Part shown: one piece after another, positions 1-13,400 of the stretch
How the letters are laid out: each line of letters starts with the position of its first letter
Numbering within the stretch: position 1 is the first letter of the stretch
Assembly (NCBI RefSeq): GCF_032854445.1
Contig: NC_088302.1
Coordinates: 8,491,338 to 8,555,337 of the forward strand
DNA: 64,000 bases
Source of the DNA: Liolophura sinensis
Lineage: Eukaryota > Mollusca > Polyplacophora > Chitonida > Chitonidae
Direction of reading: 5' to 3'
Notes under the pieces: model-generated
What the model was told of the DNA's origin: nothing
Seen by the model: only the letters and a program-made list of their open reading frames with translations
Database searches by the model: none
Program-made: the position numbers and the translations under genes

Positions 1-148
1 TCTTATAACTGAATCAGCTCTGAAAATGGCATGTCAAGTCCACGCATACCAAAGCGCTGGCACGAGAACTAAAGAGACACTCGCAGAGGGAAATATGAGT
101 ATTTGAGATCAGTGAAACCAATAACCATTGTCGTTTTGTTTAACGTTG

Positions 149-215
149 GGGCCTCCGTAGCCGATGGGGGCGATGACGCAGGCACCTCACACCAATACCT
201 GAACCAGTATTATGC
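149..215 (+). repeat. Possible SINE head fragment
   Basis: The start, GGGGCCTCCGTAG, resembles the start of the complete SINE at 35078 (GGGGCCTCCGTGG). The following GACGCAGGCACCTCAC resembles that element's CCAGGAGTCTCTCAC segment. The similarity fades after about 60 bases. It may be the displaced 5' part of the element whose tail lies at 520-641. Confidence 0.35.
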
Positions 216-519
216 AAAGACTTGTTAGAGATGCATCCGTGCCGGCATTCTTTTAGGCGCCTCTGTTACTTAGTTGTTCTATCTGCTTGTGGATCGGTCA
301 GATTTTTTTCACATCTTTCAACATGAGACATTAATTAGGGTACTGATAGAAAGACGATACGATATCGTATATGTGGGATGTAGCAGCTATTTCAAATATG
401 CACTACTTCTAGTTAAGCCCTCGACAAACCACTGGATATGCATTTACCTACACCACTCTTTACAATCTCACACACATACCCATGTGCACTACGGTACGAA
501 GTGTTCATATAGGATGAAC

Positions 520-641
520 CTGCAGAGGGTCGTGGGTTTCCTACGGGTTTTGTCCGGTTTCCTACCACCAAAATGCTGGCCGCCGCCCTATAAGTGAAAT
601 ATTCACTTATACGTCAATCAAATAAATAAATAAATAAATTT
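520..641 (+). repeat. SINE tail, sense orientation
   Basis: The stretch runs from GGGTCGTGGGTTTCC through ATGCTGGCCGCCG and AAGTGAAATATTC to CAATCAAATAAATAAATAAA. It matches the 3' half of the complete element at 35078-35346. It is 5'-truncated or separated from its head. Confidence 0.75.
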
Positions 642-774
642 AGAATTGTTCATTTGTGTTCATCTATGGTTCATTTAGAGTTACCCCCCTTACAACGCAT
701 ATACAAAGGCAGTTAGCATGTTTTAACGAATGGATGCTTGGGGTCATACTTAACAATTTTTCACTCATATGATA

Positions 775-902
775 CTGAGGAGTCAGTACGCCTATGTTGC
801 GCTAACCCTTACTGCTGAGCGCCAAGCGAGCCAGCAACAAATACCATTTTTAAAATATTTGGTATGATCCAACCGCCAGAGAACGCTCTAACCATTAGTC
901 CA
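775..902 (-). repeat. Second SINE family, diverged tRNA-derived fragment
   Basis: The stretch contains CTGAGCGCCAAGCGAGCCAG followed by ACCATTTTTAAAAT and ends in CTCTAACCATTAGTCC. The last part reads on the minus strand as a tRNA-like A-box region. A related copy lies at 59300-59440. The family resembles molluscan tRNA-derived SINEs; the name is not known to me. Confidence 0.5.
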
Positions 903-1869
903 ATGAAGTGGTCAGTTAGCATGTTTGAAGAAAGTAAGTCAGCTGAATAAAATATGTAACAAGTTAGACACATTTAAGAAAACAGACGGAGTATTACATA
1001 CCGCGATTAGGCTGCTCTGATTCTCCAATTAATAGTGTGTACGAACAAAGCCCTAAAGTCCATGTTAAAAAGAAAACCATTATACTTCCGTCCGTGTGTA
1101 TGTTTCATTTAAACTTCCTCTTATGTAGTCAGGTAACTGTACATCTGCTTGAAACGCAGCTATGTAGCTGAATTATTAACCTAACTGAATGCAATAAATT
1201 TCCTATCACTCTTCCTAACAACCAAGGGAGTGATCCAAACAGATGTGCTGAGATCCAGAAAAAACAACGGCTTTTACAAACATTTGATGAGAAATATGCA
1301 CCTAAAGTTAAGATGAATATTACTTGAGTTAATTTGAGGAAATACATTTCTACGCAGTATAAAAAAGAAAATCAGGAAATTTGTGCTGTAAAATTTGAGT
1401 AAACTAAGTGACGGTTTGTCATGTGCGGCTGTAAGACTTGAGTCAGTCATTGATTGCGGCCTCAGTCCACATTTAATCCGACCAACTCTCGCTCACGCAG
1501 GTTTGTGGTGAGACTAAAACACAGGAAATACATTAAATCGCGGGCGTACAGGTAAAATCTCATATCATACATATGCCTGTGTTCGAATTAAACTTGTACA
1601 ACACGAACAATAATTAATTCCAGACTTTATGTTTGTTTTATGTCAGGATTTCAATTACAGTGTCTCTCGCGTGGACTTCCTACCGCGAGACTGACGCGCG
1701 ATAAACAGTACAACTAATTACTTTGTTAATTGAACTTCGACAATTTAGCTTTAAGAACGTCCCCACACTCGTAAAAGCTGCTATTTTAAGGTTCATTCGC
1801 AAAAAGACTTTTCGTCACAAATCGTGAACGGCTGCTGTCATTCGGAATGACCCTGGCGATATGCGCGAC

Positions 1870-1928
1870 CACGTGACTGCTGATGCTCCTGAAGTGACTT
1901 CTGCTGACCACCGCTGCCGTTTATATTC
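1870..1928 (+). promoter_or_regulatory. Candidate promoter of upstream first exon
   Basis: A CACGTG E-box lies at 1870-1875 and a TATA-like TTTATATTC at about 1920-1928, some 65 bp before the start codon at 1992. This spacing would give a short 5' leader. No comparable TATA element is evident just upstream of the second first exon at 7140, so the two starts may be controlled differently. Motif-based only. Confidence 0.4.
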
Positions 1929-1991
1929 AGTTGAAGATGTCTGATATATGACAAGTTTTCACTGACGATTGTCTGCCGCAGTCAGCCCGAC

Positions 1992-2336
1992 ATGGGGAAG
2001 CCGAAGTTCGACATACACTGGGGAGATTACACAGTGTTTTGTGTAACCACCAGTATATCTCTCAGTATAGGTATTTACCACGCACTCTCGGGCAGTGGTC
2101 AGAAAACCACCGACAAGTATTTGGTCGGAAACCGGACAATGCGAGTTGCACCCGTGGCACTGTCTCTCGTCGTTACTTATATGTCATCTGTCTTTCTACT
2201 CGGAAATCCTGCCGAAGCTTTTATCTATGGGTTTCCTGGAATCGCTGGCTTCTTCACAGTTTTGGTGGCCAACAGTCTTTCCGCCTGGATAACGGTACCA
2301 TTGTTTCATCCACTGAAGATAACTAGCTCATATGAG
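1992..2336 (+). CDS. SLC5A8-like: SLC5-like first coding exon, upstream version (exon 1A)
   Basis: The exon encodes 115 residues from ATG (G at -3 and G at +4) to a GAG|GTAAGG donor in phase 0. It carries SLC5 N-terminal hallmarks: GIYHALSGSG, KYLVGNRTM, PVALSLVVTYMSS and LLGNPAE, covering roughly the first three membrane segments. By hand alignment it is about 70% identical to exon 1B at 7140-7484, with the same length, phase and end (ITSSYE). No second exon of its own is visible before 7140. It is therefore either an alternative first exon that can splice to 8903 or the surviving exon of a decayed upstream paralogue. It shows no stop or indel. Confidence 0.8.
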
Positions 2337-5300
2337 GTAAGGCGACCATATGACGATCAGCATAATTAAGCAACGGTCACTAAACGCACTAAAATCAAAC
2401 GTTCTCTAATTTTTTTTACCCTGATTGTCTTAGTGAAAAGAATTAAATATTTTACGTTCATACAAATTATACCCCATAAGAGTACCAGAATATTCACGTT
2501 CAACACCCTGACGTCATAGCGACCCAGATTTCGTTTCATTCTACGTCATACCGTCACAGGCAGTCGGCCTTACTTTCCCTAATACAGGTGTCAATTTGTC
2601 TCCTCTATAGCGCTCTCTGGCAAGTGTTCGTCTACGATGTCCGGTGAAATTTTGCAACAACATACACCTGCAACTGTTAAGCTGCAGTTTCCCCGCGGGT
2701 CAATTTGCAGTTATCAAAGTTATTACCGTTAAATGCAGTATAAGTCATGGGGGTCTGGGGCGTATGTATGTACGATTTGATTACTTTTTCAACGTTGGAA
2801 TGCTTTGTGGTCATTTCTTCCTGGTTGGTTTTAAGCACATGCCGGTACTGCTTTTTTCTGAGGTGTTTTTAAGTCTCACTTTTGTTCTCAGACTTGCAAC
2901 TTAATTAAATAGTATAAAATGAAAATTATAATTGCTAGAAATAAATGGAAATTTAACTTATATTTTAGCCTTTGAATAGACAAAGAATGGACAAAGAAAC
3001 ACACACGTAAATATGACCTTCAAGAAAAATTCACTTTTGACTTACCAACTTTTCTTTTACAGTATATTGTTACCACTAAAATCCATGGTACTTTTATGAT
3101 GTACAAAACTAACGTTTAATTAGATTTATTATACGATATGTAAACGAAAAGGCTCTATCCGGAAGTTGTGATTAGGATGTTACTGAACATTGTTTATCCT
3201 CGTCTTGTTTGTTAAATTCCCAAATGATGTTGTTAGCACCGATAAAGCCTCAGGCTTGGTTAACAAACAGGATACGAATTAAAGAGCGTGTGCTTGATTA
3301 TAGATTCCTTGTTTCTACGTTTGATGTCCGATTGTATCCTTTAAACATAGAAATTATTCTGTCAGCTAATCATGTCAAACATAAAATGTTTGCAATATGG
3401 AAACTTTAGGAATTTCTGATATCATTATTATATAAAGATTTTTTTGATGTACTTAGTTCACTCAGAGGAAGAGTCAGCTATTTAAGAAAACCTGGAAAGC
3501 CTGAATCAAATTCAGGCTAATCGTTACTCATTTAGTACATTTCGCAAGTTTAGATTCGTCAAACCCTTTCTTTGTCACACAGAATGTTACATAATGTTTG
3601 CCACCTTTTGTCCCCTAGTTTTGGAAAAGAAGGACTTCAGGTTTTAAACCTATTTCTGTGTTTTATGAGCCTCTCTCGGAGTACAATCAACAGCTCTCTG
3701 GTGCATAGTTGTCGACTGAGTTTCAAGCGTTTTTTTCTGATGGATATTTATGACGTACCTCGTGACTGCAACTCTCCAATCAGACTCAAGGTTTTCATGT
3801 GGAGAGAGATAATTTATGTTGGGTCATGTTTAGGTGTACTCTCTTTGCAATTAATGATAACGGTGATTTTAAACAACGGAAATATCACATTTGTTGCAGT
3901 TGCAAATTATGCCACGTAATAAGATGTACACGTTTGATGACATACAGATATCTAGGCGACATTAGTGACAGACAAGTTACCGCATATGAAACGAACGGAA
4001 GACGGCTGCAGAACTTATTCGACCGTTTCTTGCCTCCTTCGCCCATAGTCGGCGTGGATATCTGGTGCATTCAAAATGTTACATGTCAGCCTTAAATACT
4101 TTTCTGTAAAGTCAATACTCGGTGATGATATTCGGTATGCATACCAAGACTGTTACACTCCACATCCCCTCTTTCACGCTACTTCACTTAGCTTGGATTT
4201 CCAGAAGCTGAGGCAAAGACCAAGCGCGAGCCTACCACAAAATGATCAGGGCACCACGCTTTTATGTAATATATTAACTATGGACCCTTATCCTGAAGGT
4301 GTATCACGTGACGAAAAAATCACCAGCGCTTGGGAAATGTCGTCTGCCTTTCCCAGTGACCTTTTTCTTTATAAAATCTTGTCAATATCAGTTGGTCAAA
4401 ACCTAAGACTACCACTAAACTACTTACTACTAAACTATTATTTTTATCAAGTCAGGAGAGCTGGTTAGTATAGATTCCCTCGCCAAAAAATAACCAATTT
4501 TGATCATGGGTGAAGCAAGTGTTTTCAGATTCATTTTTGCAGCACAGGGGCTTGGATGTGGCCAAATTTTTATGTGTTAGAATAGAAGTAAACACGTTCC
4601 TGTCGTGATGAATGTTAGAATAAATCCCATTAATACAGAGGCGGCACCTTATGTTTGAGTGATAGACTGCAGCCCGCATGCTCAGATAATGCACACCTCT
4701 CGTATAAGTGTTCTGCACCATATATCACCGTAAGTGATGGTTTACGATGTGGAGAAAGGATGAGTGACGGCACATTCATGGATAAGCAAGTATGAGGTGC
4801 GAAGCGCCGAGGACTTTTTTGTGCAGTAATATACAGTTACGAGGTGTTTCCTCCACTTAAACGTTTGCATTAGTATTACATAAAAATGATTTCTGTGTTT
4901 AGCGGTGTGAGGGAGTGGGGCGGCAAAGTGCGCAGAGAGTACGGAGGCTATGTTTTAGCTCTGGCTCTTTATATATACCGATATGACAATATATGCTTGA
5001 ATCGACATTTCAGATGCAGGTGGTTAAAACTTTTCCTTGAGAGCTAGGCATATATAAGGGACCTGGTGTGTGTCTGTCAGAACTCTTATAATGTCCGATT
5101 CGGAGAGTAATAATATCTTCATAACCGAGTCCTTCTTAAACGTGTTTGTGGTAACGCACAACTATCAATTCTTTTTCAAGAGTCGCGCGGTGTCATTTCA
5201 AACAAATAATAAAAAAACGTTTCATCAAAATTAGGATCATTTAATGCTCTTTCGTGTATTACTACAACACGTAGCATGGTTAATCTTTCGTGATAATGTT

Positions 5301-7139
5301 ACATGAAGTTTTAGTGCAACAGCGTTAGAGCTTTTAGCCACTGGGAGTCCAGTCAGTTGTACTCTTCATAGATTACTACTGGGTGTGTAAGATTATGGAC
5401 AGCGACTATATGATTACATTGACACAACCAGGCCTCGAGATATCCATGTTCGTAAACAGAGTACCACAAATAAGACCCACCAGTTCACCCTGCTGTTCAT
5501 ATTTGTGCCTACTCTGCCTTTTCTCACACTGGCAACATTTGGTTATTGGAAACGAGGGCGAAGAACGAAACTGTTAGAAAATGAGTTTCACATTCATTAG
5601 AAACGAATTGACCCTTCATGTACAGCATTCCTATGACAAAGGATTGACATCACAGAAAATGCATAAATTTGTGTAAAAGGAGAGACTTGCATGGTGTTTC
5701 CGAATAGCTGAGTGGGATATTAGAACGTTTTAAAACGTGGGATATTAGAACGTTTTAAAACGTGGTGTTCGTGAGCTCGAATGACGCACTACCGAAAATC
5801 AGTTGAAGGCGCACTCAAGTGGTACAAGTCGTCACCCGTCACCCATCACCACTTTAACCACAAACTCGCTAGCGTGGATTCTTGAAAATTAATGAACTGC
5901 GCTGACATTAGCGTGACGTCTCAGCAAACGTGTAAATAGTGGAGTGCCTAACCAGCTTAAATATGGGACACTTTCCTGACTAAGAAATTACGATTTTTTG
6001 GATAGAGTGACGTCACAACAAGTGTTTAATTCTAGAATCTCCCCCGCAACATGATTATGTTGGATATACAAGCCTGCATTATGTAATCCCTGTGTTTTCT
6101 CTTATTCATTTTTGGAATATCCATTCCCATTAGTCATTACGTAATGGCGTCGCCTTACATCGCTCATCAGTACTCATATCAGCGTCCCATTACTGTTAAA
6201 CTGACTTTGCCGGACGTGCGTGGTACCGGTACATGTGCACTCGTTTCAATAAAAATTTGCTGCAACAAATTAGGACGCTTTACGCAAGGTGGGACGACGG
6301 GATGAGTCATACAATATACTGGGTCATTTTGCTACGTTTTCGTTGGGATGTGAATATCGCCTTTCAAACAGACCAGGATTTCACAACATAGTCAGTAGGA
6401 CTTCGAGCGTGTCTTTTTTTTTCAATTTTATTTTTTAATTAGATTTGAACAGCAACATAAAAAGATTCCAAAGCGGATTAAACAAAAACCTCTTCCTGAC
6501 ATCAATTGTTTTTTTTTACCCGGAAGTCGCTTTTCTACATCATGACATGATACATGTGGATTTCACTGTGAATAGACTTTTTATCACAACTTAATATGTA
6601 ATGCATGCAAAGGGACGTCTTATATAGTGTGGTTTATTCATAACAGGTGTTTATTAAAAAAAAATCCGTTGCACGTGTTAAAAACTAGCCAGTTCACTTT
6701 CAATGGAAATTAATGCTTTATTCTTACGCCACATGCTCTAACCACAGACATGGAGGCTGCCACTAGGTGGCTTCCGGCAACGTGCATATCCGGTCAGATA
6801 GCTGTGCTGTACTAGAGAATGGGGCTGCCGTTTCTAAGTAACGTGCGTCTCCAACAAGCATAGTTTACGCAATCTTATGTAAAAATTGTGTTCCTTGTTG
6901 AAACGTCTACCATCTTAACAACATCTCGCTGTGATGGCAGTTTATCACATTTCAAACTAGTACGTCAATTGCGACGCGATTAAGAGGGAGAATATTGCTT
7001 TGCCTCTCCAGGCTCAAAATTGTTTCTCTGTGTTGAGACCTGACCATCAGTTCGTACGGTAAGGAGTACTGTATGGGAAGGATTACTTTGTGGGAAACAT
7101 TCTGTCATACGCGGGATTTGTGAAGTTCACAGTTCCAAA
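2337..7139. other. Intergenic region or long alternative first intron
   Basis: I found no further transporter exon here and none of the open frames resembles a known protein. The stretch is AT-rich with scattered homopolymers. The one structured feature is the exact 25-bp tandem duplication at 5712-5761. If exon 1A splices to 8903 this is intron; otherwise it is intergenic. Confidence 0.55.
5712..5761. repeat. Exact 25-bp tandem duplication with a 14-bp palindrome
   Basis: Two identical 25-bp units follow each other directly. Each contains the perfect palindrome ACGTTTTAAAACGT. It lies about 1.4 kb upstream of exon 1B. Confidence 0.8.
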
Positions 7140-7484
7140 ATGGTCAAAACGACATTCAGCATACACGGCGCGGATTACGCTGTGTTTGGAGCCACAACAG
7201 TGATATCCCTGGCTATTGGCATATACCATGCGATAGCGGGATCCGGACAAACCTCCACATCGAAGTATCTGGTGGGAGACAGAACTATGGGAGTTTTCCC
7301 GGTGGCCTTGTCGCTGGTAGTCACGTATATGTCTTCCATTTTTCTCCTGGGTAATCCCGCCGAATCGTACGTTTATGGAGTGCCCGCCATATTGACTTTT
7401 ATATGTATCTTAATCTCGAACGCTCTGGCGGCGTGGATAACTGTACCGCTACTTCATCCCCTCAACATTACTAGTTCCTACGAG
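7140..7484 (+). CDS. SLC5A8-like: SLC5-like exon 1B (residues 1-115)
   Basis: The ATG has A at -3 and G at +4, a good start context. The exon ends GAG|GTAAAG in phase 0. It encodes the N-terminus and about three membrane segments, with KYLVGDRTM, PVALSLVVTYMSS and LLGNPAE conserved against exon 1A and the SLC5 family. It has no breaks. Confidence 0.88.
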
Positions 7485-10400
7485 GTAAAGCCACGTCCGA
7501 CTTTTTAATTTACATTTTTTGATCGAATAGCTGATATTTTTTATTCTTCTTTGTAATTTTAAAAACACGCACATCTACTTGCTTGTTTATATTACTCATT
7601 TCGCGAGGCTTTAGACGTGTGAAAAGCCTTTCACTATATTATCATAATTTTATTATGATAATAATGGCCATAGGACTCACGATTTGTGCCAGTAATTGTT
7701 ATTAAGGACAATGGTTGTGGGACTCACGAACTGTGGCAGCAATTGTTATTAAGGACAATGGTGGACTCACGAATTGTGGCTGTAATAGTTAGTAAGGGCA
7801 GTGGTTATGGGACTCACGAATTATGCCTGTAATAGTAAAGACAGTGGTTGTGGGACTCACTTTTTGTGCCCGTAATTGTGATTAAGGACAGTGGTTGTGG
7901 GACTCACTATTTGTGCCCGTAATTGTGATTAAGGACAGTGGTTGTGGGACTCACAAATTGTGCCTGTAATTGTTATTAAAGACAATGGTTGTGGGACTCA
8001 CGAATTGTGGCAGTAATCGTTGGTAAGGACAATGGCCGCAAGACTTGCGAATTGTGCCTGTAACAGTTACTAAGGACAGTGGTTGTGGGTCTCACGAATT
8101 GTGCCTGTAACAGTTACTAAGGACAGTGGTTGTGGGTCTCACGAATTGTGCCTGTAACAGTTACTAAGGACAATGGTTGTGGGTCTCACGAATTGCACCA
8201 GTAATTGTTATTAAGGACAATAGTTGTGGGACTCAGTATTTGTGCCATTCATCGTTAGTAAAGACAATGGCCGTGGGACTCAGGAATTGTGCCAGTAATT
8301 GTGATTAAGGACAATGGTTGTGGGACTCACGAATTGTGCATGTAATAGTTAGTAAGGACAATGGCCGTGGGACTCACGAATTGTGCCGGTACTCGTTAGT
8401 AAGGACAGTGACGTAATCGCGTTATTTATTTATTTATTTATTATTTATTTGATTGGTGTTTTACGCCGTACTCAAGAATACGCGTTATTTACATGTACCT
8501 AAATTTCTCCACAGCTTTGTACTTTTCTCCACGTACAGTGTTTTTTTCCGAAAATAAAATATCTTGCTTTAAATTGAAAAGGGTAGAATTCCTTGGATGT
8601 GTTCAAAAGCACTGTGGGCTATGTAGTTTGTACTGTAGCCCACTCCGAACCTCTATCCTTTATGTCAGCTTGTAATTACGCATAGTTCTCATATCACGAC
8701 GTGCATGATCACAATAAAAGGGAAGCTACTCTCGATGTACAATATCAGCTACGACCTGGTTTCACTGCCATCAACTCAAAGGATGGCTGGTTATTTCGAC
8801 GTTTGGGTCTTATCTTGTATACAGTCAGTTGATGCTATAGTAGAAGATGGTGACACTTTCCTCCGACTGTATGCTATAATTACAGTATCCTTATAATTAC
8901 AGTATCTTCTGTTGAGGTATAACTCCAGGCTGGTGCAAAAAGTCGGTTCACTCCTTGGCATGGTGAAAAACGTAAGTATGTTAAAATGGTTTTGTCTCAT
9001 GCATATTTTAATCGGTTTGTTTTTCACAAAAATACTCTTTAACAAGAGATATATGTGTAAGAACTATAATGAAAAAGATTACTCAAGAGATTCGCTGTGA
9101 CAACAATAAAAGTACACCTGCGACTGGAAATATTTGAATGCAACTGATTTTTAAAGTAAAATATGTTTTCTTAAACTATGTTTAATCGGTATATTTCAGG
9201 TAATAATTTTCTCGATATGTTTCTAATAATAAACTGGTGGACAACACGTTTCCACGGTGTTTAGTTGAATGATAAATAACATTTTCCGATAACTGCAATC
9301 TTCCGCACGAAATGTGAAACCACTGCTTTTGTATGTAACGCTTTAACAGAAGGAGTCTTCCAATCTAACCCATTTCCTGTGTTACACACATTAGTTAGTC
9401 GTTGCACAGTTATAATCATTCAATCAGTCAATTAATCAATCAATCTTCTTCTTTCAGTCTGTATATATGGGAATTGTTCTATATGGACCAGCCATTGCTC
9501 TCGATGCCGGTAGGAATTTTTTGTGTGTAACTTTGTGAATTAATATGTAACGAAATAATAACCAGTTGGTTGTGTATTCAAAAGTTACATGTACCAGTTC
9601 CCATTCCATATGTTCCAGTACTCTCCGTGGTGTACAAAAATATGTTCTCTCTTTGTTTACTTTTACCTTTATGCAGTTAGCGGATACCATTCACAAAGTG
9701 ATTATTAACAATATTTAACATCTTCAACTTGTTCCTCTTTCGTAACACTACAACAATAGCATGAAGTTAAACGTGGGCCTTTCAATTCTGTACAGTTGCA
9801 GGATTCCCCATCTGGGCTTCCATAATGATTGTGGGACTGTCGTCAGTGGTCTACACATCCATTGTAAGTTGGACCAGAAAGTCGTAGATTACTAACTTGT
9901 AATCCCATTACTAATAGTTTATTAATGATTCCACGGATTCAAAACTATGACCACTAATTGCAAAGATCTGAATCTGCGTAAGCGGCATTTTACGACATCA
10001 TTTATTTAAAAGCATTGAAAACCAAGACAAAACAAACAAACAATTGAAAAAAATGCTATAAACAATGATGATACGGATCATCAGCTTGGTTCTCGTGCAG
10101 GATGAAAACATTCAGTGCGGATCAACTTGCGTAAATCGATCGATAAATTCCACGTTATCAGAGCTTAAAGTGAACCTAGATGACGTCTTTGGCATATCCA
10201 CTATCGCAGTCATTTACCAGGAACCGGTGAATCCTTCAAGCCTCAGCTCGTTTGACACTAATGGCTGCTCAGACGCTCAAAAGTAATCGTAAAGCAAATC
10301 CAGTACTGGAATTGTCCTGCCTTGGCAATGTAAACACGAGTGGAATATTAACACGGCTCAACGAAGAAAACAAATCTATTCTTTCAAACCCATGCAACTA

Positions 10401-13400
10401 AAATCTAAAGTCTGAGAACTGAAAGTGATTTTTGTGTTATGATCCTTAACGTTTTTGTTTAATTTTAGACTGTGTGATTTGGTATATTTGTCTCTTGGAT
10501 CTCTTTCACAAAGCAATCCGACAGTATAAACTTCGTTGTCAATTTGCTGATACGGTTGTTTTACTTGTCAGGGAGGCTTTAAAGCGGTGATATGGACGGA
10601 CGTCTTCCAGATGAGTATTATGGTGTTCGGGCTTCTGGCAATTGTGATCAAGGTGAGGGATGAAGTCAATGAAGTTTAAAGCAATCCAGAAGGATGAAGT
10701 CATATCATGCAATACTGTTTGTTGAGGGTTGGTCAACTGATAAATAGTCATTAAAGTCTATATCACTCCTGTTATGGAGCCATCTTAATGCAATCTGAAT
10801 AAACTCTGCTGGATATTTATTTATTTATTTGACTTGTGTTTCACGCGGTACTCAAGAATATTTCACTTATACGACGGCGGTCAGCATTATGGTGGGAGAA
10901 AACCGGGCAATGCCCGGTGGGGGTGAGGGTGGTAAACTGCTGGATATAGGAATATGAGTTCAAACTGATTCTAATGGAGCACTGCTCTCATCTGAGTTCT
11001 GGACGTTGATATAGTGAATAAATTCATGTCTTCGTGTCTTGCTCCTGCACAAAATTGTATTAATCTACGCGTCGAATAACTTATTTATAACTGGCTTTTC
11101 AAACTGAGCAATTGTCTGAAATATGTAAAAATACAATGAAAATCATGCATTTGAAACTAAAACATATTTACAATGTTATGTCCGCATTTACCATGCAGCC
11201 AAGATGGCAAAACAGTATACAAATACTGTATACATAGAGTTTTACATGTAATGGTTTTCATGTAGACATTGTAGTTCATCTATTTGAAAACAGAAATGTA
11301 CCAAGAGTAACCCTGTTTATTTGGCTTATACTAGTTACTTCTGGTTACACTTGCTCTTGTCTCTTTCTTTAAACTTGTCACTTATATTCAGCTATCTGTA
11401 AAATCCGTCATATTTGCTACAACTATTGCGTTTCGTCAGTGACACGTAACACCACAAGCTCTACACATTCATATGCTGGACGTCTATTAGTATTGTCAAT
11501 AAAATGCAGTTGGAATACTTTGTCTGATGTATAATGTTAAACTCCATAGAATTGCTTTCGAAACGAAGATTTAATTGCCTGGGGTGACACGATAATTATT
11601 CAACACCAAAAACAAAACCTCTCAAAATTACGGTTATATTGTGCCAATACTTGAATGGAATTTCACATAACGTTGTGTCAGAAACAGTGTTTAAAGTCGA
11701 GTCGATCCCATTTAGGTAACTGGTGTTGCTCTCCGTACAAATATACTGGATTTCGCCCATACCTTCATTTTTTAATAATGATACCTCCCGAGGCTATGAG
11801 TTCTTGTGTTGAAAACAAGCTCATGGGAGTTTAACATTACCAATGTCACGTGCCACTGGCTAAAGGCCATTTTTAAAGAAATAGACTACAGATCATACAA
11901 CGTATGTCAACGCCGGGCTATATGGTGTTTTATTTCTGACTTTGACGAAATCGGTTAACTTTTATTTGTGGTAACCATACACGTTAAACATTTCAAGGAT
12001 GGGATATCGACTATTTTGTTGATTATATCACACAAACTTTATGACTGAGTGTTTATGTCAAGTAACCATGAGTATGGAGATTTTAGTGTATGTTTTTGGA
12101 AGTGCGTGTTGAAAGTTGTGACATTATTAAGTCATTAATTCTATTTCGGATGATGAGTGATACACATATTAGCTGTTGTTTGACGTAAGCTTCATTTAGA
12201 TTTCATTTTTATTATGTGCTTTCCGCATGCAAATAAAATTGTAATTAAGTGGTAAAACTGAACGTCATATTTTTTACTGGTTTCATCTCATTATTTCTTC
12301 TTTCATGTCAATCATCAGTGCCTTGTGGATATGGAGAGCATACGTGACTTCTGGGACTACAATGTCGCTGGCAAAAGGATCAGAAACTTTACGTAAGTTT
12401 ATCGTTACGCAGTATTTCTAATGTAACAACATGCCTTCAAATATAAAACATTCTGACTGTAAAATTCTTACTTTTAAACGTTTTCACTTTTTATGATAAA
12501 ATGATGAATGCATTACTAATCCGCTGATGATCAATCCTTCCTTAGGTTCAGCTTCGATCCCACGATTCGAACCAGCTTCTGGACAACCCTCTTTGGCGGG
12601 ATTTTCTATTGGTTTACAATCTCCTTTAACCAGCAGGCCGTCCAGAGAATCGTCTCGATGCCTTCCCAGAAACATGCTAGACAGTACGTTATATATCTCT
12701 CTTCTGCGTTAGAACCGGGAATTAGGTGTAGTGCAGTACTGGAAGGTGTAACAAAGCAAAAGCTGAGCAGAGGGTAACAAACCAGTGCACTCATTTATGT
12801 TGTGTAACAAGGAATTAAGTAGAGTGCATAAGTGAAGAGTGTAACAATGCAAGAGAAGAGCACTGAATAACACAATATTGTAAGGTGAATTATGTACATA
12901 ACAAGAACAGCACAATAGTGAAGAGTGCAATCATCTAGAACAGAGCACTTACAGTACTGTACGGTAAAATAGGTAGAGCACAAGAACGGGAAATTGGGTA
13001 GAGAGCAGCAGTAAAGTGTAATCATAGATTTGCACCGTAATGAATAGCACAATACTACAGTTGTCATGAGGTATGAGACACCACCAGTGAATCTAGTATA
13101 GTACAATATTTATTTATGTATTTATTTATTTATTTATTTGATTGGTGTTTTACGCCGTACTCAAGAATATTTCAATTATACGACGGCGGTCAGCATTATG
13201 ATGGGTGGAAACCGGGCAGACCCCGGGGGAAACCCACGATCATCCGCAGGTTGCAGGTAGTACAATATTAATACTATATGTAATGTTGGAGGGACCAACG
13301 AAGACGTGAACAGCACTGAACAGTACAATACTACACGTTGTTATGTTACCGAAGATTATTAAAATTGTACTTATTGTTGACTCGATTGGCGCTCAGCAAT

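Larger units (their letters stand above)
1..1869. other. Upstream intergenic region with SINE fragments
   Basis: I see no supported gene here. Short open frames lack splice sites or any recognisable domain. The stretch is AT-rich and holds a SINE tail near 520-641, a possible SINE head near 149-215, and a second tRNA-derived SINE fragment near 775-902. The rest appears to be unique non-coding DNA leading to the promoter of the first transporter exon. Confidence 0.6.

Noticed and set aside
7669-8415. CRISPR-like array
   Set aside because: Units are adjacent and wholly repetitive without unique spacers, and the context is an animal intron.
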